A stretch of 64,000 bases of DNA from Gramella sp. MAR_2010_147 (GCF_900105135.1 NZ_LT629741.1:1240001-1304000); one strand, 5' to 3'. Shown: positions 1-8,640, counted from the first letter of the stretch. Numbers and translations are program-made. The notes: generated by a model from the letters alone, not told the origin.

Positions 1-510
1 ACTTACCAGTCCGTGCTCTTTTGCCAGTTTCGCAACTGCCTCCATATCTGTGATGCGCAGCAACGGATTCGAAGGTGTTTCTATATAGATCACCTTTGTA
101 TTTTCCTTTATTTCAGCTTTTAAGGAATCTGCTTTAGCATCTTTTGCAAAGCTATATTCAATTCCAAATTTATCAAATTCTTCAGTTGCCAGATTACTGG
201 TGCCACCATAAAGCGAATCCTGAAACACCACATGATCACCAGCCTTTAAAAAAGCCATTAAGGATGTACTCACTGCTGCCATTCCGCTTCCAAATATTAA
301 AGAAGCTTCACCATGCTCTAAAGCTGTCATTTTTCTAGCCAGGGCTACCTGGTTGGGGGTATTGAAATATCTTGGATATCGTTTTGTTTCAACCTCTTCA
401 AAAGCATAAGAAGTAGACATATATAATGGGGACACTGCCCCCTTAAATTCCTTGTCTTCCAGTTCTCCTATATGCGTGCAAATTGTGTTGATTCCTTTGG
501 TCTTGCTCAT
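1..510 (-). CDS. Cys/Met metabolism PLP-dependent enzyme (cystathionine gamma-synthase/lyase type), C-terminus cut by window
   Basis: The minus strand reads open from an ATG at 508-510 to the window edge (170 codons, no stop). It begins MSKTKGINTICTHIG and contains the family features MSTSYAFEEVE, a GSGMAA turn in the PLP phosphate region, YGGTSN and YIETPSNP. These are typical of the trans-sulfuration / O-acetylhomoserine family of fold-type I PLP enzymes, which handle cystathionine, homocysteine or methionine. The PLP lysine, expected near residue 200, lies outside the window, so synthase, beta-lyase and gamma-lyase cannot be separated. It diverges from the alcohol dehydrogenase on the right. 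Confidence 0.85.
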   Translation of the reverse strand, partial: MSKTKGINTICTHIGELEDKEFKGAVSPLYMSTSYAFEEVETKRYPRYFNTPNQVALARKMTALEHGEASLIFGSGMAAVSTSLMAFLKAGDHVVFQDSLYGGTSNLATEEFDKFGIEYSFAKDAKADSLKAEIKENTKVIYIETPSNPLLRITDMEAVAKLAKEHGLVS

Positions 511-688
511 AAACTCTTTTTAAGAAAATTGAGCCCTAATGTACTAAGAATTCTTATAAATCCAGTTTTACCAGCAATTCTGAATGGGAGAATGAAAACA
601 GAAGTTAATTAAAGTTAAACCTTACCCCCTAACTCTGGTGTTCACTTGATTTTTCGGTACCTTTCAGTTTAAATAAAAAATTGAACAA

Positions 689-1735
689 ATGAAGAATGTA
701 AATGCATATGCGGCGAAATCAAATGATGCCAGTTTGGAGCCGTTTGATATTGAGAGAAGAGAGATTTTAGCCGATGATGTAAAGATCGAAATTGACTATT
801 GCGGAGTTTGCCATAGTGATATTCACCAGGTAAGAAATGATTGGGGAAACAGCAATTATCCAGTGGTTCCCGGACATGAAATTATTGGCCGAGTGACCGA
901 GGTTGGAAAAGACGTGAAAAACTACAAAAAAGGAGATCTTGTTGGAGTTGGCTGTATGGTAGATTCCTGCCAGGAATGCCAATCCTGTAAGGATGATTTG
1001 GAGCAATATTGTGAGAATGGGATGACCGCAACCTATAATAGTAAGGATAAACACCTTGGAGGCCACACATTTGGAGGTTATTCTGAATTGATCGTGGTAA
1101 AAGAAAAATTTGTACTTAAAGTTCCTGAAAACCTGGATACGAAAGCCGTTGCTCCTTTACTTTGTGCAGGGATCACAACCTGGTCTCCATTGCGACAATG
1201 GAATGTAAAAAAGGGGGACAAGGTTGGAGTAGTTGGCCTTGGAGGTCTTGGCCACATGGGTGTTAAATTTGCCAATGCACTTGGAGCTCATGTAGTAATG
1301 ATCACCACTTCACCTGGAAAAGCTGACGATGCCAAGAGATTGGGTGCAGACGAAGTTCTTATTTCCAAGAATGAGGATGAGATGAAAAAACACCAGGGAA
1401 CTTTTGACTTTATCCTGAATACCGTTCCCGTAGGTCACGACACTAATCCTTATGTTGGGTTACTGAAACGAGATGCAACGATGACTTTAGTAGGAGCTAT
1501 TGATGAGGTAGATATTCACGGTGGAGGATTGATCATGGGTAGAAAAAGACTTGCTGGTTCTTTGATTGGAGGAATTAAAGAAACCCAGGAAATGCTGGAT
1601 TTCTGTGGAGAGCATGATATTGTGTCTGATATTGAAATAATCGATATTCAGAATATCAACGATGCTTTTGACAGGGTTGTAAAATCTGATGTAAAGTATA
1701 GATTTGTGATCGACATGAAATCTATAAAGAACTAA
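689..1735 (+). CDS. Zinc-dependent NAD(P) alcohol dehydrogenase (cinnamyl-alcohol dehydrogenase / YahK type)
   Basis: The 348-residue product is a full-length medium-chain dehydrogenase. Catalytic zinc ligands are visible in CGVCHSD (residues 38-44) and PGHE (61-64); the structural zinc cluster is CQECQSCKDDLEQYC near residues 94-108. A Rossmann turn VGLGGLGHMGVKFA follows near residue 180. These features match the CAD/YahK subgroup that reduces aldehydes to alcohols in the cytoplasm. The substrate cannot be read from sequence. The PH-domain gene follows after 1 nt, so the two are probably co-transcribed up to the terminator at 2187. Confidence 0.92.
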   Translation: MKNVNAYAAKSNDASLEPFDIERREILADDVKIEIDYCGVCHSDIHQVRNDWGNSNYPVVPGHEIIGRVTEVGKDVKNYKKGDLVGVGCMVDSCQECQSCKDDLEQYCENGMTATYNSKDKHLGGHTFGGYSELIVVKEKFVLKVPENLDTKAVAPLLCAGITTWSPLRQWNVKKGDKVGVVGLGGLGHMGVKFANALGAHVVMITTSPGKADDAKRLGADEVLISKNEDEMKKHQGTFDFILNTVPVGHDTNPYVGLLKRDATMTLVGAIDEVDIHGGGLIMGRKRLAGSLIGGIKETQEMLDFCGEHDIVSDIEIIDIQNINDAFDRVVKSDVKYRFVIDMKSIKN

Positions 1736-1736
1736 T

Positions 1737-2114
1737 ATGAGTATTCTTTCTTCATTATTAGGAAATGCCGGAGCAATCGAAAAAGATACACTTCAGGAGA
1801 AATATGGAAAATTATTAATTCCTTCTGAAGAGATCCAGGCAGGATTCAAGATTATCAGGGATACCTTTATTTTTACGAATAAACGGCTTATTCTGGTAGA
1901 TGTCCAGGGAATTACGGGTAGTAAAATTGAGTATTTTTCGATTCTATATAAAAGCATTACCAGATTTAGTGTTGAAACCGCCGGAAGTTTTGATCTGGAT
2001 GCCGAATTGAAGATTTGGATATCTGGAGAGCAAACTCCATCAATTTCTAAGCGTTTTAATAAGAAAGTAGATATTTATGAAGTTCAGAAATTATTAGCAG
2101 AATTCACACTCTAG
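1737..2114 (+). CDS. Bacterial PH-domain protein (bPH_1 / PF08000 type)
   Basis: The 125-residue protein is almost entirely one bacterial pleckstrin-homology-like domain: strands around FKIIRDTFIFTNKRLILVD, then GSKIEYFSILYKSITRFSVE, and a C-terminal helix VQKLLAEF. The FTNKRLILVD segment is the most characteristic part. There is no signal peptide or membrane segment, so it is probably cytoplasmic. Proteins of this family are small and mostly uncharacterised. It starts 1 nt after the alcohol dehydrogenase stop, indicating translational coupling, although no functional link is evident. Confidence 0.8.
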   Translation: MSILSSLLGNAGAIEKDTLQEKYGKLLIPSEEIQAGFKIIRDTFIFTNKRLILVDVQGITGSKIEYFSILYKSITRFSVETAGSFDLDAELKIWISGEQTPSISKRFNKKVDIYEVQKLLAEFTL

Positions 2115-2127
2115 CTACTAATATTAG

Positions 2128-2160
2128 GTCATCCTGAACTTATTTCAGGATCTCAATGAA
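2128..2160. repeat. Dispersed palindromic repeat, single arm
   Basis: GTCATCCTGAACTTATTTCAGG (first part) forms a hairpin with stem ATCCTGAA/TTCAGGAT and a 5-nt loop, followed by a TCTCAA tail. The same unit recurs at 33598-33650 and 59501-59578 with compensating stem changes. Confidence 0.75.
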
Positions 2161-2186
2161 TTTTTAATCAGACTTTGAAATTTACG

Positions 2187-2223
2187 AAGCCACTTATCTC
2201 GAAATAAAAGATAAGTGGCTTTT
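2187..2223 (+). terminator. Intrinsic terminator after the alcohol dehydrogenase/PH-domain pair
   Basis: A perfect 13-bp stem AAGCCACTTATCT / AGATAAGTGGCTT with a 9-nt loop is followed by TTTTC. It lies between the end of the upstream pair and the hut promoter. Confidence 0.85.
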
Positions 2224-2268
2224 CATTTAAAGATATATTAAGAACACATTTATTCTAAGATGAGTTTA

Positions 2269-2276
2269 TATCTTTG
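2269..2276 (+). promoter_or_regulatory. TAnnTTTG -7 box for hutI-hutG
   Basis: TATCTTTG matches the Bacteroidota sigma factor -7 consensus TAnnTTTG exactly and sits about 40 nt upstream of the preferred hutI ATG. No clear -33 TTG is seen at the expected spacing. Confidence 0.5.
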
Positions 2277-2316
2277 TTTTTTTTAGCATTTGTTGAACGA
2301 TCAATCCAGAAAATAT

Positions 2317-3552
2317 ATGAGCTTATTACTAACCAATATCAAAGAATTACTACAGGTTAGAGAACAAAATATTCTTAAAGTTTCAGGAAGCGAAATGAAA
2401 GAACTTCCTACGATAAAGAATGCATGGTTGCTAATAAAAAATGACAAAATCGTTGATTTTGGGACTATGGAAAGTATACCTAAAATAAATGCCGATGAAA
2501 CAATAGATGCAACCGGAAAGATCGTATTGCCTACCTGGTGTGATTCTCACACGCATATTGTATATGCTGGTAATCGCGAGCAGGAATTCGCAGATCGTAT
2601 TAATGGATTGAGCTATGAAGAAATTGCAAATCGGGGCGGTGGAATTTTAAATAGCGCAAAAACACTTCAGGAAACTCCCGAAGATGAAGTTTACGAACAG
2701 TCGGCGAAAAGACTTGAAGAAGTCATGAAACTTGGAACCGGGGCTGTAGAGATAAAATCTGGCTACGGACTTACCGAAGAAGCTGAACTTAAAATACTTA
2801 GAGTTATCAGGAAACTTAAAGAAAATTATAATCTGCCGGTAAAGTCTACTTTTTTGGGAGCACATGCTATACCAAAGAATTATAAGCATGATCCCGATGC
2901 TTATATGGATCTGGTGATTGATAAAATACTCCCTAAAGTTGCGAAAGAAGGTCTGGCAGAATACATCGATATCTTTTGTGAGAAAGGTTATTTCAGCATA
3001 AAAGACACTCAAAGATTGCTTTCTGCAGCGAAAGAATACGGCTTAAAACCTAAAATTCATGTCAATCAGTTTAATTCCATTGGAGGTGTAAAAACCGGGG
3101 TTGAGTATGAAGCACTAAGTGTAGATCATTTAGAGATAATGACAGACGAGGATATAGAAGTTTTAAAGGGAACCAAAACGATGCCTGTAGCACTTCCCTC
3201 CTGCTCTCTGTTTCTAAGTATCCCCTATACACCCGCCAGAAAGATTTTGGATGCTGAACTACCACTGGCACTAGCCACCGATTTTAATCCTGGAAGTACT
3301 CCAAGCGGGAACATGAACCTGGTAGTTTCACTTGCCTGCATCAAAATGAAAATGACCCCGGAAGAAGCTATCAATGCAGCCACTATCAATGGAGCCTATG
3401 CAATGGAATTAAGCGAAACGCACGGGAGTATTACCAAAGGAAAAATGGCAAATTTCATCATCACTAAAGAGATCCCATCTTATACTTTTTTACCTTATGC
3501 TTTTGGAACAAATTCTATAGAATCTGTTTATATCAACGGAAAAAAGATCTGA
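2317..3552 (+). CDS. hutI: Imidazolonepropionase
   Basis: This enzyme hydrolyses imidazolonepropionate to N-formimidoylglutamate, the third step of histidine degradation. Amidohydrolase metal-site motifs are present: DSHTHIVYAGNREQEF, STFLGAHAIP, VNQFNSIGG, VDHLE and LATDFNPGS, in the expected order. From the ATG at 2317 the protein has 411 residues, the normal family length. An in-frame TTG at 2290 would add nine residues, but the ATG is preferred because it begins MSLLLTNIKELLQVRE and lies at a normal distance from the TAnnTTTG box. hutG follows after 1 nt; hutH and hutU are not in the window. Confidence 0.95.
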   Translation: MSLLLTNIKELLQVREQNILKVSGSEMKELPTIKNAWLLIKNDKIVDFGTMESIPKINADETIDATGKIVLPTWCDSHTHIVYAGNREQEFADRINGLSYEEIANRGGGILNSAKTLQETPEDEVYEQSAKRLEEVMKLGTGAVEIKSGYGLTEEAELKILRVIRKLKENYNLPVKSTFLGAHAIPKNYKHDPDAYMDLVIDKILPKVAKEGLAEYIDIFCEKGYFSIKDTQRLLSAAKEYGLKPKIHVNQFNSIGGVKTGVEYEALSVDHLEIMTDEDIEVLKGTKTMPVALPSCSLFLSIPYTPARKILDAELPLALATDFNPGSTPSGNMNLVVSLACIKMKMTPEEAINAATINGAYAMELSETHGSITKGKMANFIITKEIPSYTFLPYAFGTNSIESVYINGKKI

Positions 3553-3553
3553 T

Positions 3554-4546
3554 ATGCAAGGTTTTCAATTTTATAGCAAAAAAGATATAAAGCATTTAGT
3601 TAATAAGCGCAATGGAGAGCGGAAGTTTGGAGAAAACCTTCAGTTTGTTAGTAGCCTGGATGAGCTGGAATATTTGGCAGCAAAATATGTCATATTTGGC
3701 ATTCCGGAAGATGTTGGTGTAAGAGCTAATTTCGGGAAACCCGGAACTTCAAATGCATGGAAAACCGCATTGAAGTCTTTAGTTAATATCCAGATTAACA
3801 GATTTAATGATCCCGACAACTTAATTCTATTAGGGCATTTAGATTGCAGGCACTGGATGGATAAAGCTTCCAGTATTGATGAAGAAGATCCTAATTATCA
3901 CGCAAAACTCGGCGATATTGTTAAAGAGATCGATCTTAAAGTAGCAACACTTATTGAGAAAATAATTTCAGGAAACAAAATCCCTATCATTATTGGTGGC
4001 GGGCATAACAATGCTTACGGGAACATTAAAGGTGCAGCCAAAGCTTTAAATACCCCTATAAATGTGATCAATATCGATGCGCATACAGATCTTAGACAAC
4101 TTGAACACCGGCATAGCGGAAATGGATTTAGTTATGCTATCGAAGGACAGTTTTTGCGAAAATATACCGTCTTTGGATTACACAAAAACTATACTCCTGA
4201 ATATATTTTTGAAGAAATGGATGCTTCAGAGAATTTTCTGTATCATCTGGCTGAAGATATTTTAGAGCACCCGGAAGAAGCGATTAAAAAACTTGAGAAA
4301 AGTATAGAGATCGCAGGTCAGTCAAAATTCGGACTGGAACTGGACTGTGATTCGATTTCAGATTTTCCAAGTAGCGCTAAATCACCTGCAGGGTTTACAG
4401 TTAACGATATAAGGAGCTTTATAAAAGTTGCTTCTGAAAATAAAAACTGCAGTTATTTCCATATCTGCGAAGCCGCGCCTAAAGACGAAAATGAAGCACA
4501 GGTTGGAAAAGCCATCGCCTATTTTATTTCAGATTTTATCAGGTAA
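3554..4546 (+). CDS. hutG: Formimidoylglutamase (arginase/ureohydrolase family)
   Basis: The 330-residue protein carries ureohydrolase manganese motifs: IIGGGHNNAYG, NIDAHTDLR and, towards the C-terminus, LELDCDSISDFPSSAKSPAG. With hutI 1 nt upstream, the natural assignment is formimidoylglutamase, hydrolysing N-formimidoylglutamate to glutamate and formamide as the last histidine-catabolic step. The family also includes arginase and agmatinase, but operon context favours HutG. It is cytoplasmic, with no signal peptide. Confidence 0.9.
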   Translation: MQGFQFYSKKDIKHLVNKRNGERKFGENLQFVSSLDELEYLAAKYVIFGIPEDVGVRANFGKPGTSNAWKTALKSLVNIQINRFNDPDNLILLGHLDCRHWMDKASSIDEEDPNYHAKLGDIVKEIDLKVATLIEKIISGNKIPIIIGGGHNNAYGNIKGAAKALNTPINVINIDAHTDLRQLEHRHSGNGFSYAIEGQFLRKYTVFGLHKNYTPEYIFEEMDASENFLYHLAEDILEHPEEAIKKLEKSIEIAGQSKFGLELDCDSISDFPSSAKSPAGFTVNDIRSFIKVASENKNCSYFHICEAAPKDENEAQVGKAIAYFISDFIR

Positions 4547-4549
4547 TTT

Positions 4550-4918
4550 CTAAGCATTTTTATCAAGCTTGTTTTCTGAAGCCTGGCGCTGCCATGGAAA
4601 TTTCCCTTCTATTTCCAGCTCTATAGACATGCTCAAAAATGTCCTTATCAATACAATAACTCCCAGTGTTAGCACTTTATCCATGGTTGGCTCTGTCACT
4701 ACTGTTGCAATAATATCTGCAGCTACAAGAATTTCCAGGCCTAAAAGAATGCCTTTTCCCAATTCCTGACGCAGTAATTTATACGAACGCTGTTTTCCTT
4801 TTTGCGTAGATAAAAGGAATTTACCCAGCGCTAAGATAGTTCCCACTAAAATAGTAAGCACGCCGCCAACTTCAATAATCCGGGCCGTGTACTCAATATA
4901 TAATTTTATATTTTCCAT
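4550..4918 (-). CDS. DUF1622 family membrane protein
   Basis: The 122-residue protein has an N-terminal membrane segment (IIEVGGVLTILVGTILALG), a basic stretch, a second hydrophobic stretch (GILLGLEILVAADIIATVV) and a third (VLTLGVIVLIRTFLSMSI) ending in EIEGKFPW. This pattern is that of DUF1622, a small inner-membrane family without an assigned function. It lies 3 nt after the trehalase stop on the same strand, so it is probably co-transcribed. It converges with hutG, leaving only 3 nt between the two stops. Confidence 0.82.
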   Translation of the reverse strand: MENIKLYIEYTARIIEVGGVLTILVGTILALGKFLLSTQKGKQRSYKLLRQELGKGILLGLEILVAADIIATVVTEPTMDKVLTLGVIVLIRTFLSMSIELEIEGKFPWQRQASENKLDKNA

Positions 4919-4921
4919 ATT

Positions 4922-6547
4922 CTATTCTTCCGAAGACAATTTTTGATATACCCCATTGGTCCATCCAAAGCCATCCTGAGTGGGGTACTCTCCTCCTCCA
5001 CTTTCTTTGGTAAGATCTTCTACATTATATTTTTCCAGCATCTTATATGTTCTACCATAAACATCCTTATTTAGTTTCAGCCACCGTGAACTTATTTTTT
5101 CAGCTAGTTTATTCTTATTATAATTTTGAAGCCCCTTGATAGTAAGCCACTGTAAAGGAGCCCAGCCATTGGGAGCATCCCATTGCTGTCCCGTATTATA
5201 AGGTGTGGTTACCACTCCGCCAGATTTTAGGAAAACCTCTTCAATTTTCTCTGAAACTAAATTGGACTGTTGCTCACTTGCGATCTCAAAGAAAAGGGGA
5301 TAGACACCTGCCAGAGATAAACGCTCGGTTTGCTCGGCCTTTTTAAAGTTATAGTCCATAAAATATCCTTTTTCATTATTCCAATGATATTTTAAAATCG
5401 CATTTTTTCTGCTTTGAGCTTTCTGATTAAACTTTTCTGATTTCTCAGAATCTCCGATAATTTCGGCCGCTTTTGCAATAGTATTTTCCAGATTGTACAT
5501 TAAAGAATTAAGGTCTACAGGTACAATATGAGTCGTATGAATACTTGAAAGGTCAAATTCACCTGCTTCATTCTTATTTAACCATCTACTGGAAAAATCC
5601 CAGCCAGATTCTGCTCCGGCTCTAAGATTTCTATATACTTCTTCTTTGGTAAGTTCAGGATTATCTGCTATTGCACTTTCTGCGGTTGCTACATCTTCCC
5701 GGTAACTCTCCGGTCTCGGCGTAGCATTATCATCCCAATACCTGTTTAAAATTTCACCATCCGGCATTTTGACCACTCGTCTATGCTTTTTTTCCTGATT
5801 GAGCTGTGAAGCTCCATCCATCCAGAAATTATATTCCCTCTCCAATTCAGGCAAATATTTGGCGTAAACCGGTTTTCCTTTAGATGCTGCAAGTACCTGC
5901 ACCATCATAGCAAAAAAGGGCGGCTGTGATCTTCCTAAATAGTAAGTCCTGTTTCCATTTGGAATAAAGCCGTATTCGTTAATCAGGTAAGCAAAATTAT
6001 CTACCATATTCTGAATAGTTTCTATTTCTTCATCTTCCTGTAATCCAAGCATCGTAAAATAACTATCCCAATAATAAATTTCCCGGAACCTGCCTCCCGG
6101 AACAATATATGGATTTGGCAAGGGAAGTAAAGTTCCGGAAATTCTTTCATCTGCCGGACGCTTAAGCACCTGCCAAAGGTTTTTTATATGAGAATTAATG
6201 GAAGAAGAATCGGTTTCAAATTCAAAATCGTTTCCGGGAACACTAAAATGCTGTTCAACAAAATCTGTGATACCTTCTGTGGTGGTATCATTTAGCATAT
6301 TATAGCGTTGCCTTATCAGGCCCACATTATATTCCGGAACCACATCCACAAAAGTTTTGCTGTCTTCAAAAATCTCTTTTGTTTGTACATCATAGAATAG
6401 CTCTCCATATAATTCTCCCGGCGGAAGTATTTCGACTTCATCTTCAATTGTTTCCAATTCCTGTTCGGGATCTGGACCAATTTTACAGGAAAAAAATAAA
6501 GAGAATATTAATAGATAATTCAGAAAGAAAGGAATACGATGTTTCAT
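4922..6547 (-). CDS. treA: Trehalase (GH37), predicted lipoprotein
   Basis: The 541-residue protein has the two glycoside hydrolase 37 signatures: PGGRFREIYYWDSYF near residue 150 and QWDAPNGWAPLQW near residue 465, plus a GGGEYPTQDGFGWTNG C-terminal motif. It hydrolyses trehalose to two glucose molecules. The N-terminus MKHRIPFFLNYLLIFSLFFSC is a lipoprotein signal peptide with the lipobox cysteine at residue 21, so the enzyme is probably anchored in the periplasm or on the outer membrane. The acidic stretch after the cysteine (EQELETIEDEVE) fits a surface-export or linker region, but localisation is inference. Confidence 0.93.
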   Translation of the reverse strand: MKHRIPFFLNYLLIFSLFFSCKIGPDPEQELETIEDEVEILPPGELYGELFYDVQTKEIFEDSKTFVDVVPEYNVGLIRQRYNMLNDTTTEGITDFVEQHFSVPGNDFEFETDSSSINSHIKNLWQVLKRPADERISGTLLPLPNPYIVPGGRFREIYYWDSYFTMLGLQEDEEIETIQNMVDNFAYLINEYGFIPNGNRTYYLGRSQPPFFAMMVQVLAASKGKPVYAKYLPELEREYNFWMDGASQLNQEKKHRRVVKMPDGEILNRYWDDNATPRPESYREDVATAESAIADNPELTKEEVYRNLRAGAESGWDFSSRWLNKNEAGEFDLSSIHTTHIVPVDLNSLMYNLENTIAKAAEIIGDSEKSEKFNQKAQSRKNAILKYHWNNEKGYFMDYNFKKAEQTERLSLAGVYPLFFEIASEQQSNLVSEKIEEVFLKSGGVVTTPYNTGQQWDAPNGWAPLQWLTIKGLQNYNKNKLAEKISSRWLKLNKDVYGRTYKMLEKYNVEDLTKESGGGEYPTQDGFGWTNGVYQKLSSEE

Positions 6548-6621
6548 AATTTCAATTTGATATGATAAATATAAGAGAATATAGGATTTCTATTGTGTGG
6601 TTAATTCTGGAAAGTATTTAA

Positions 6622-6629
6622 TAATTTTG
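6622..6629 (+). promoter_or_regulatory. TAnnTTTG -7 box for the GNAT gene
   Basis: TAATTTTG matches the TAnnTTTG consensus and lies 18 nt before the ATG at 6648. Confidence 0.45.
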
Positions 6630-6647
6630 AGCTCAAAATAAAATGAA

Positions 6648-7106
6648 ATGCAAATAGTTTCCTGGGAACCGAAATATTCCGAAGAGTTTAAACATATGAA
6701 TATTCACTGGCTAAAAGAATTTTTCTGGATAGAACCACATGATGAGAACGTTCTTGGGAATCCTGAAAAATATATCATCGAACCGGGAGGAAAGATTTTT
6801 TTCGTTAAGCAAAGAGAAGAAATCATCGGCTGTGTGGCCTTGATGAAAATCAAGAACGATATTTTTGAACTCACAAAAATGGCAGTAAAGCCGGAACATC
6901 GTGGAAAAAAAATAGGTCATGAATTAATGAAACACACCATATTATTTGCTCAACAAAAAGAATGGAAAAAACTGATCATTTATAGCAACAGAAAGCTTGA
7001 AAATGCTATTCATTTATATAAAAAATATGGCTTTGAAGAAATTCCAATTGAAGATAACAATCCATATTCCCGGGGTGATATTAAAATGCAGCTAAACCTT
7101 TCATAA
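6648..7106 (+). CDS. GNAT-family N-acetyltransferase
   Basis: The 152-residue protein has the GNAT acetyl-CoA motif MAVKPEHRGKKIGHELMKH (V/A-x-x-x-x-R-G-x-G-like), followed by the beta-alpha segment LIIYSNRKLENAIHLYKKYG and a family-like FEEIP end. It would transfer an acetyl group from acetyl-CoA to an unknown small molecule or protein amine in the cytoplasm. The P-loop reads RGKKIG rather than RGxGxG, which is common. Its promoter box is separate from the divergent trehalase gene. Confidence 0.88.
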   Translation: MQIVSWEPKYSEEFKHMNIHWLKEFFWIEPHDENVLGNPEKYIIEPGGKIFFVKQREEIIGCVALMKIKNDIFELTKMAVKPEHRGKKIGHELMKHTILFAQQKEWKKLIIYSNRKLENAIHLYKKYGFEEIPIEDNNPYSRGDIKMQLNLS

Positions 7107-7168
7107 ATCTTTATTAATTGACCGCTAACTCCATAATGCCTTTTTTACATTTAGGTAAAATTTTCGAT

Positions 7169-7975
7169 ATGAGAAGTATAGCTACCCTAATGATCTTGAG
7201 CATCCTGTTTATTGGGTGCAAGAATGAGAAAAAAACTAATGAAAATCAGGCTGAGAATAAAGTAGCTGAGAAAACAATAGCGAAGAATGAACAGTCTGAT
7301 TCACTTAAGATTGAAATAACTCCAATTTCACATGCCACGGCTGTATTTAAATGGGACAATACCGTATTTTATACAGACCCTGTTGGAGGTGCTGATGCAT
7401 TCAAAGGAAAAGCGACTCCAGATTTTGTTTTAATTACAGATATTCATGGAGATCACATGAACGCTGAAACTCTAGATGCACTTGAACTTGAAAATGCTAA
7501 AATATTTGTCCCTAAAGCCGTACAGGAAAAGTTGCCTGAGGATCTACAAGGGAATCTTGTTGTCCTAAATAACGGAGAAACAAATGAATATATGGGCTTT
7601 AAAATTAAGGCTATCCCAATGTATAACCTGCCACAAAGTAAAGATGCCATGCATGTCAAAGGACGTGGTAATGGTTATATTTTAGAAAAAAATGGAGAGA
7701 AATTATATATTTCAGGAGATACCGAAGATATTCCGGAAATGAGAAACCTTAAGGATATTGATGTAGCTTTAGTATCGATGAACTTACCTTATACTATGCC
7801 TGTCGATAAGGCAGCTGATGGAGTTCTAGCTTTCAAGCCAAAAAAAGTGATTCCTTATCATTATCGCGGAAAAGATGGACTCGCCGATGTAGAAAAATTT
7901 AAAGAACTTGTAAATAAAGGAAATCAAAATATTAAGGTTGAATTGATGGATTGGTATCCGGGCAGAAAAAAGTGA
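7169..7975 (+). CDS. MBL-fold metal-dependent hydrolase, UlaG-like lipoprotein
   Basis: The ATG at 7169 is chosen because it gives a lipoprotein signal MRSIATLMILSILFIGC. In-frame TTG (7118) and ATG (7136) starts would put 11-17 extra residues before it. The body shows a beta-lactamase-fold core: ISHATAVFKW, TDPVGGADAF, LITDIHGDHMN, ISGDTEDIPEM and VIPYHYRG. The metal motif reads D-I-H-G-D-H, with Asp where most members have the first His of HxHxDH. Related UlaG-like proteins hydrolyse lactones or phosphodiesters, but the substrate here is unknown. Confidence 0.85.
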   Translation: MRSIATLMILSILFIGCKNEKKTNENQAENKVAEKTIAKNEQSDSLKIEITPISHATAVFKWDNTVFYTDPVGGADAFKGKATPDFVLITDIHGDHMNAETLDALELENAKIFVPKAVQEKLPEDLQGNLVVLNNGETNEYMGFKIKAIPMYNLPQSKDAMHVKGRGNGYILEKNGEKLYISGDTEDIPEMRNLKDIDVALVSMNLPYTMPVDKAADGVLAFKPKKVIPYHYRGKDGLADVEKFKELVNKGNQNIKVELMDWYPGRKK

Positions 7976-8254
7976 TCTAATTAAAGCCGCCTTTCTTTAA
8001 TTCTTACATGGGAAAACTTGTAAATTTTTATTTTGGCTAATTCAAATTTAACAGTATTTCAAAGTAAATGTTTTTTCAGAAAAGACGGCTTTGCATATTA
8101 TTTCATAAAAACCTACTTAAAGATATATACTAAATAAGTATTTAACAAAAAAAATAAACATAATTCACTGATTGTCATATAATTTTATGTTTATTTTAAT
8201 TCGCAACTAACTTCTTCATGAATACCAGAGGTGCTGCTACATCAGATTATGTGA

Positions 8255-8479
8255 CTAAGCATGGCAGCAAATTGCCGATTTGACTGAGCAGTTTATAATA
8301 GTCTCTTTTTTATCAAATTGTATGTGATTTACTTTGTATTTAAAGAACTGGTCAACATTTTCAACTTTTGTATCTGTAGAAAGCGCTGCATAATCCATAG
8401 CCTGTATAGGGCTTGTATTAGTTTTAATAACAATTGCAGAAAATATGATAGCTAAAAGAGAAAAATAGATCCTTTTCAT
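8255..8479 (-). CDS. Small secreted hypothetical protein (74 aa)
   Basis: I do not recognise this protein. It starts with a plausible signal peptide (MKRIYFSLLAIIFSAIVIKT) and ends with a short cysteine-containing tail (NCSVKSAICCHA). A TAnnTTTG box (TAAGTTTG) occurs on the same strand at 8535-8542, about 55 nt upstream of the ATG, which supports real expression. There is no obvious domain. It could be a small exported peptide or a decayed gene; its shortness and isolation keep confidence moderate. Confidence 0.5.
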   Translation of the reverse strand: MKRIYFSLLAIIFSAIVIKTNTSPIQAMDYAALSTDTKVENVDQFFKYKVNHIQFDKKETIINCSVKSAICCHA

Positions 8480-8534
8480 AATTGTTCTTTAGTTGTTCTA
8501 TTTAAAAGACGACGTAAAAAATAAATCGTTACAC

Positions 8535-8542
8535 CAAACTTA
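8535..8542 (-). promoter_or_regulatory. TAnnTTTG -7 box for the 74-aa secreted ORF
   Basis: On the minus strand the sequence reads TAAGTTTG, an exact TAnnTTTG match, 55 nt before the ATG. Confidence 0.45.
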
Positions 8543-8607
8543 CGTATTTAACATTTTGATTTTCAGACATCTATTTTTAGGTGAATGAATAGAATGTTGA
8601 TTTTAGG

Positions 8608-8640
8608 CATAAAAAAAGCCCGGCATTACTGCCGGGCTTT
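8608..8640 (-). terminator. Intrinsic terminator downstream of sucC
   Basis: An 11-bp perfect stem (AAAGCCCGGCA / TGCCGGGCTTT, 8615-8640) with a 4-nt loop is followed on the minus strand by a run of T. It lies 20 nt after the sucC stop. Confidence 0.92.

Noticed and set aside
144..338. 64-residue plus-strand ORF
   Set aside because: It is antisense to the well-supported Cys/Met enzyme and has no protein-like features.
767..1066. 99-residue minus-strand ORF inside the alcohol dehydrogenase gene
   Set aside because: Antisense shadow of a strong zinc-enzyme reading frame; no motif.
2647..3012. 121-residue minus-strand ORF in hutI
   Set aside because: Antisense shadow; the plus frame carries all amidohydrolase motifs.
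7979..8002. Terminator after the MBL gene (AATTAAAG..CTTTAATT)
   Set aside because: The stem is AT-only apart from one pair and has no T-run; too weak to claim.
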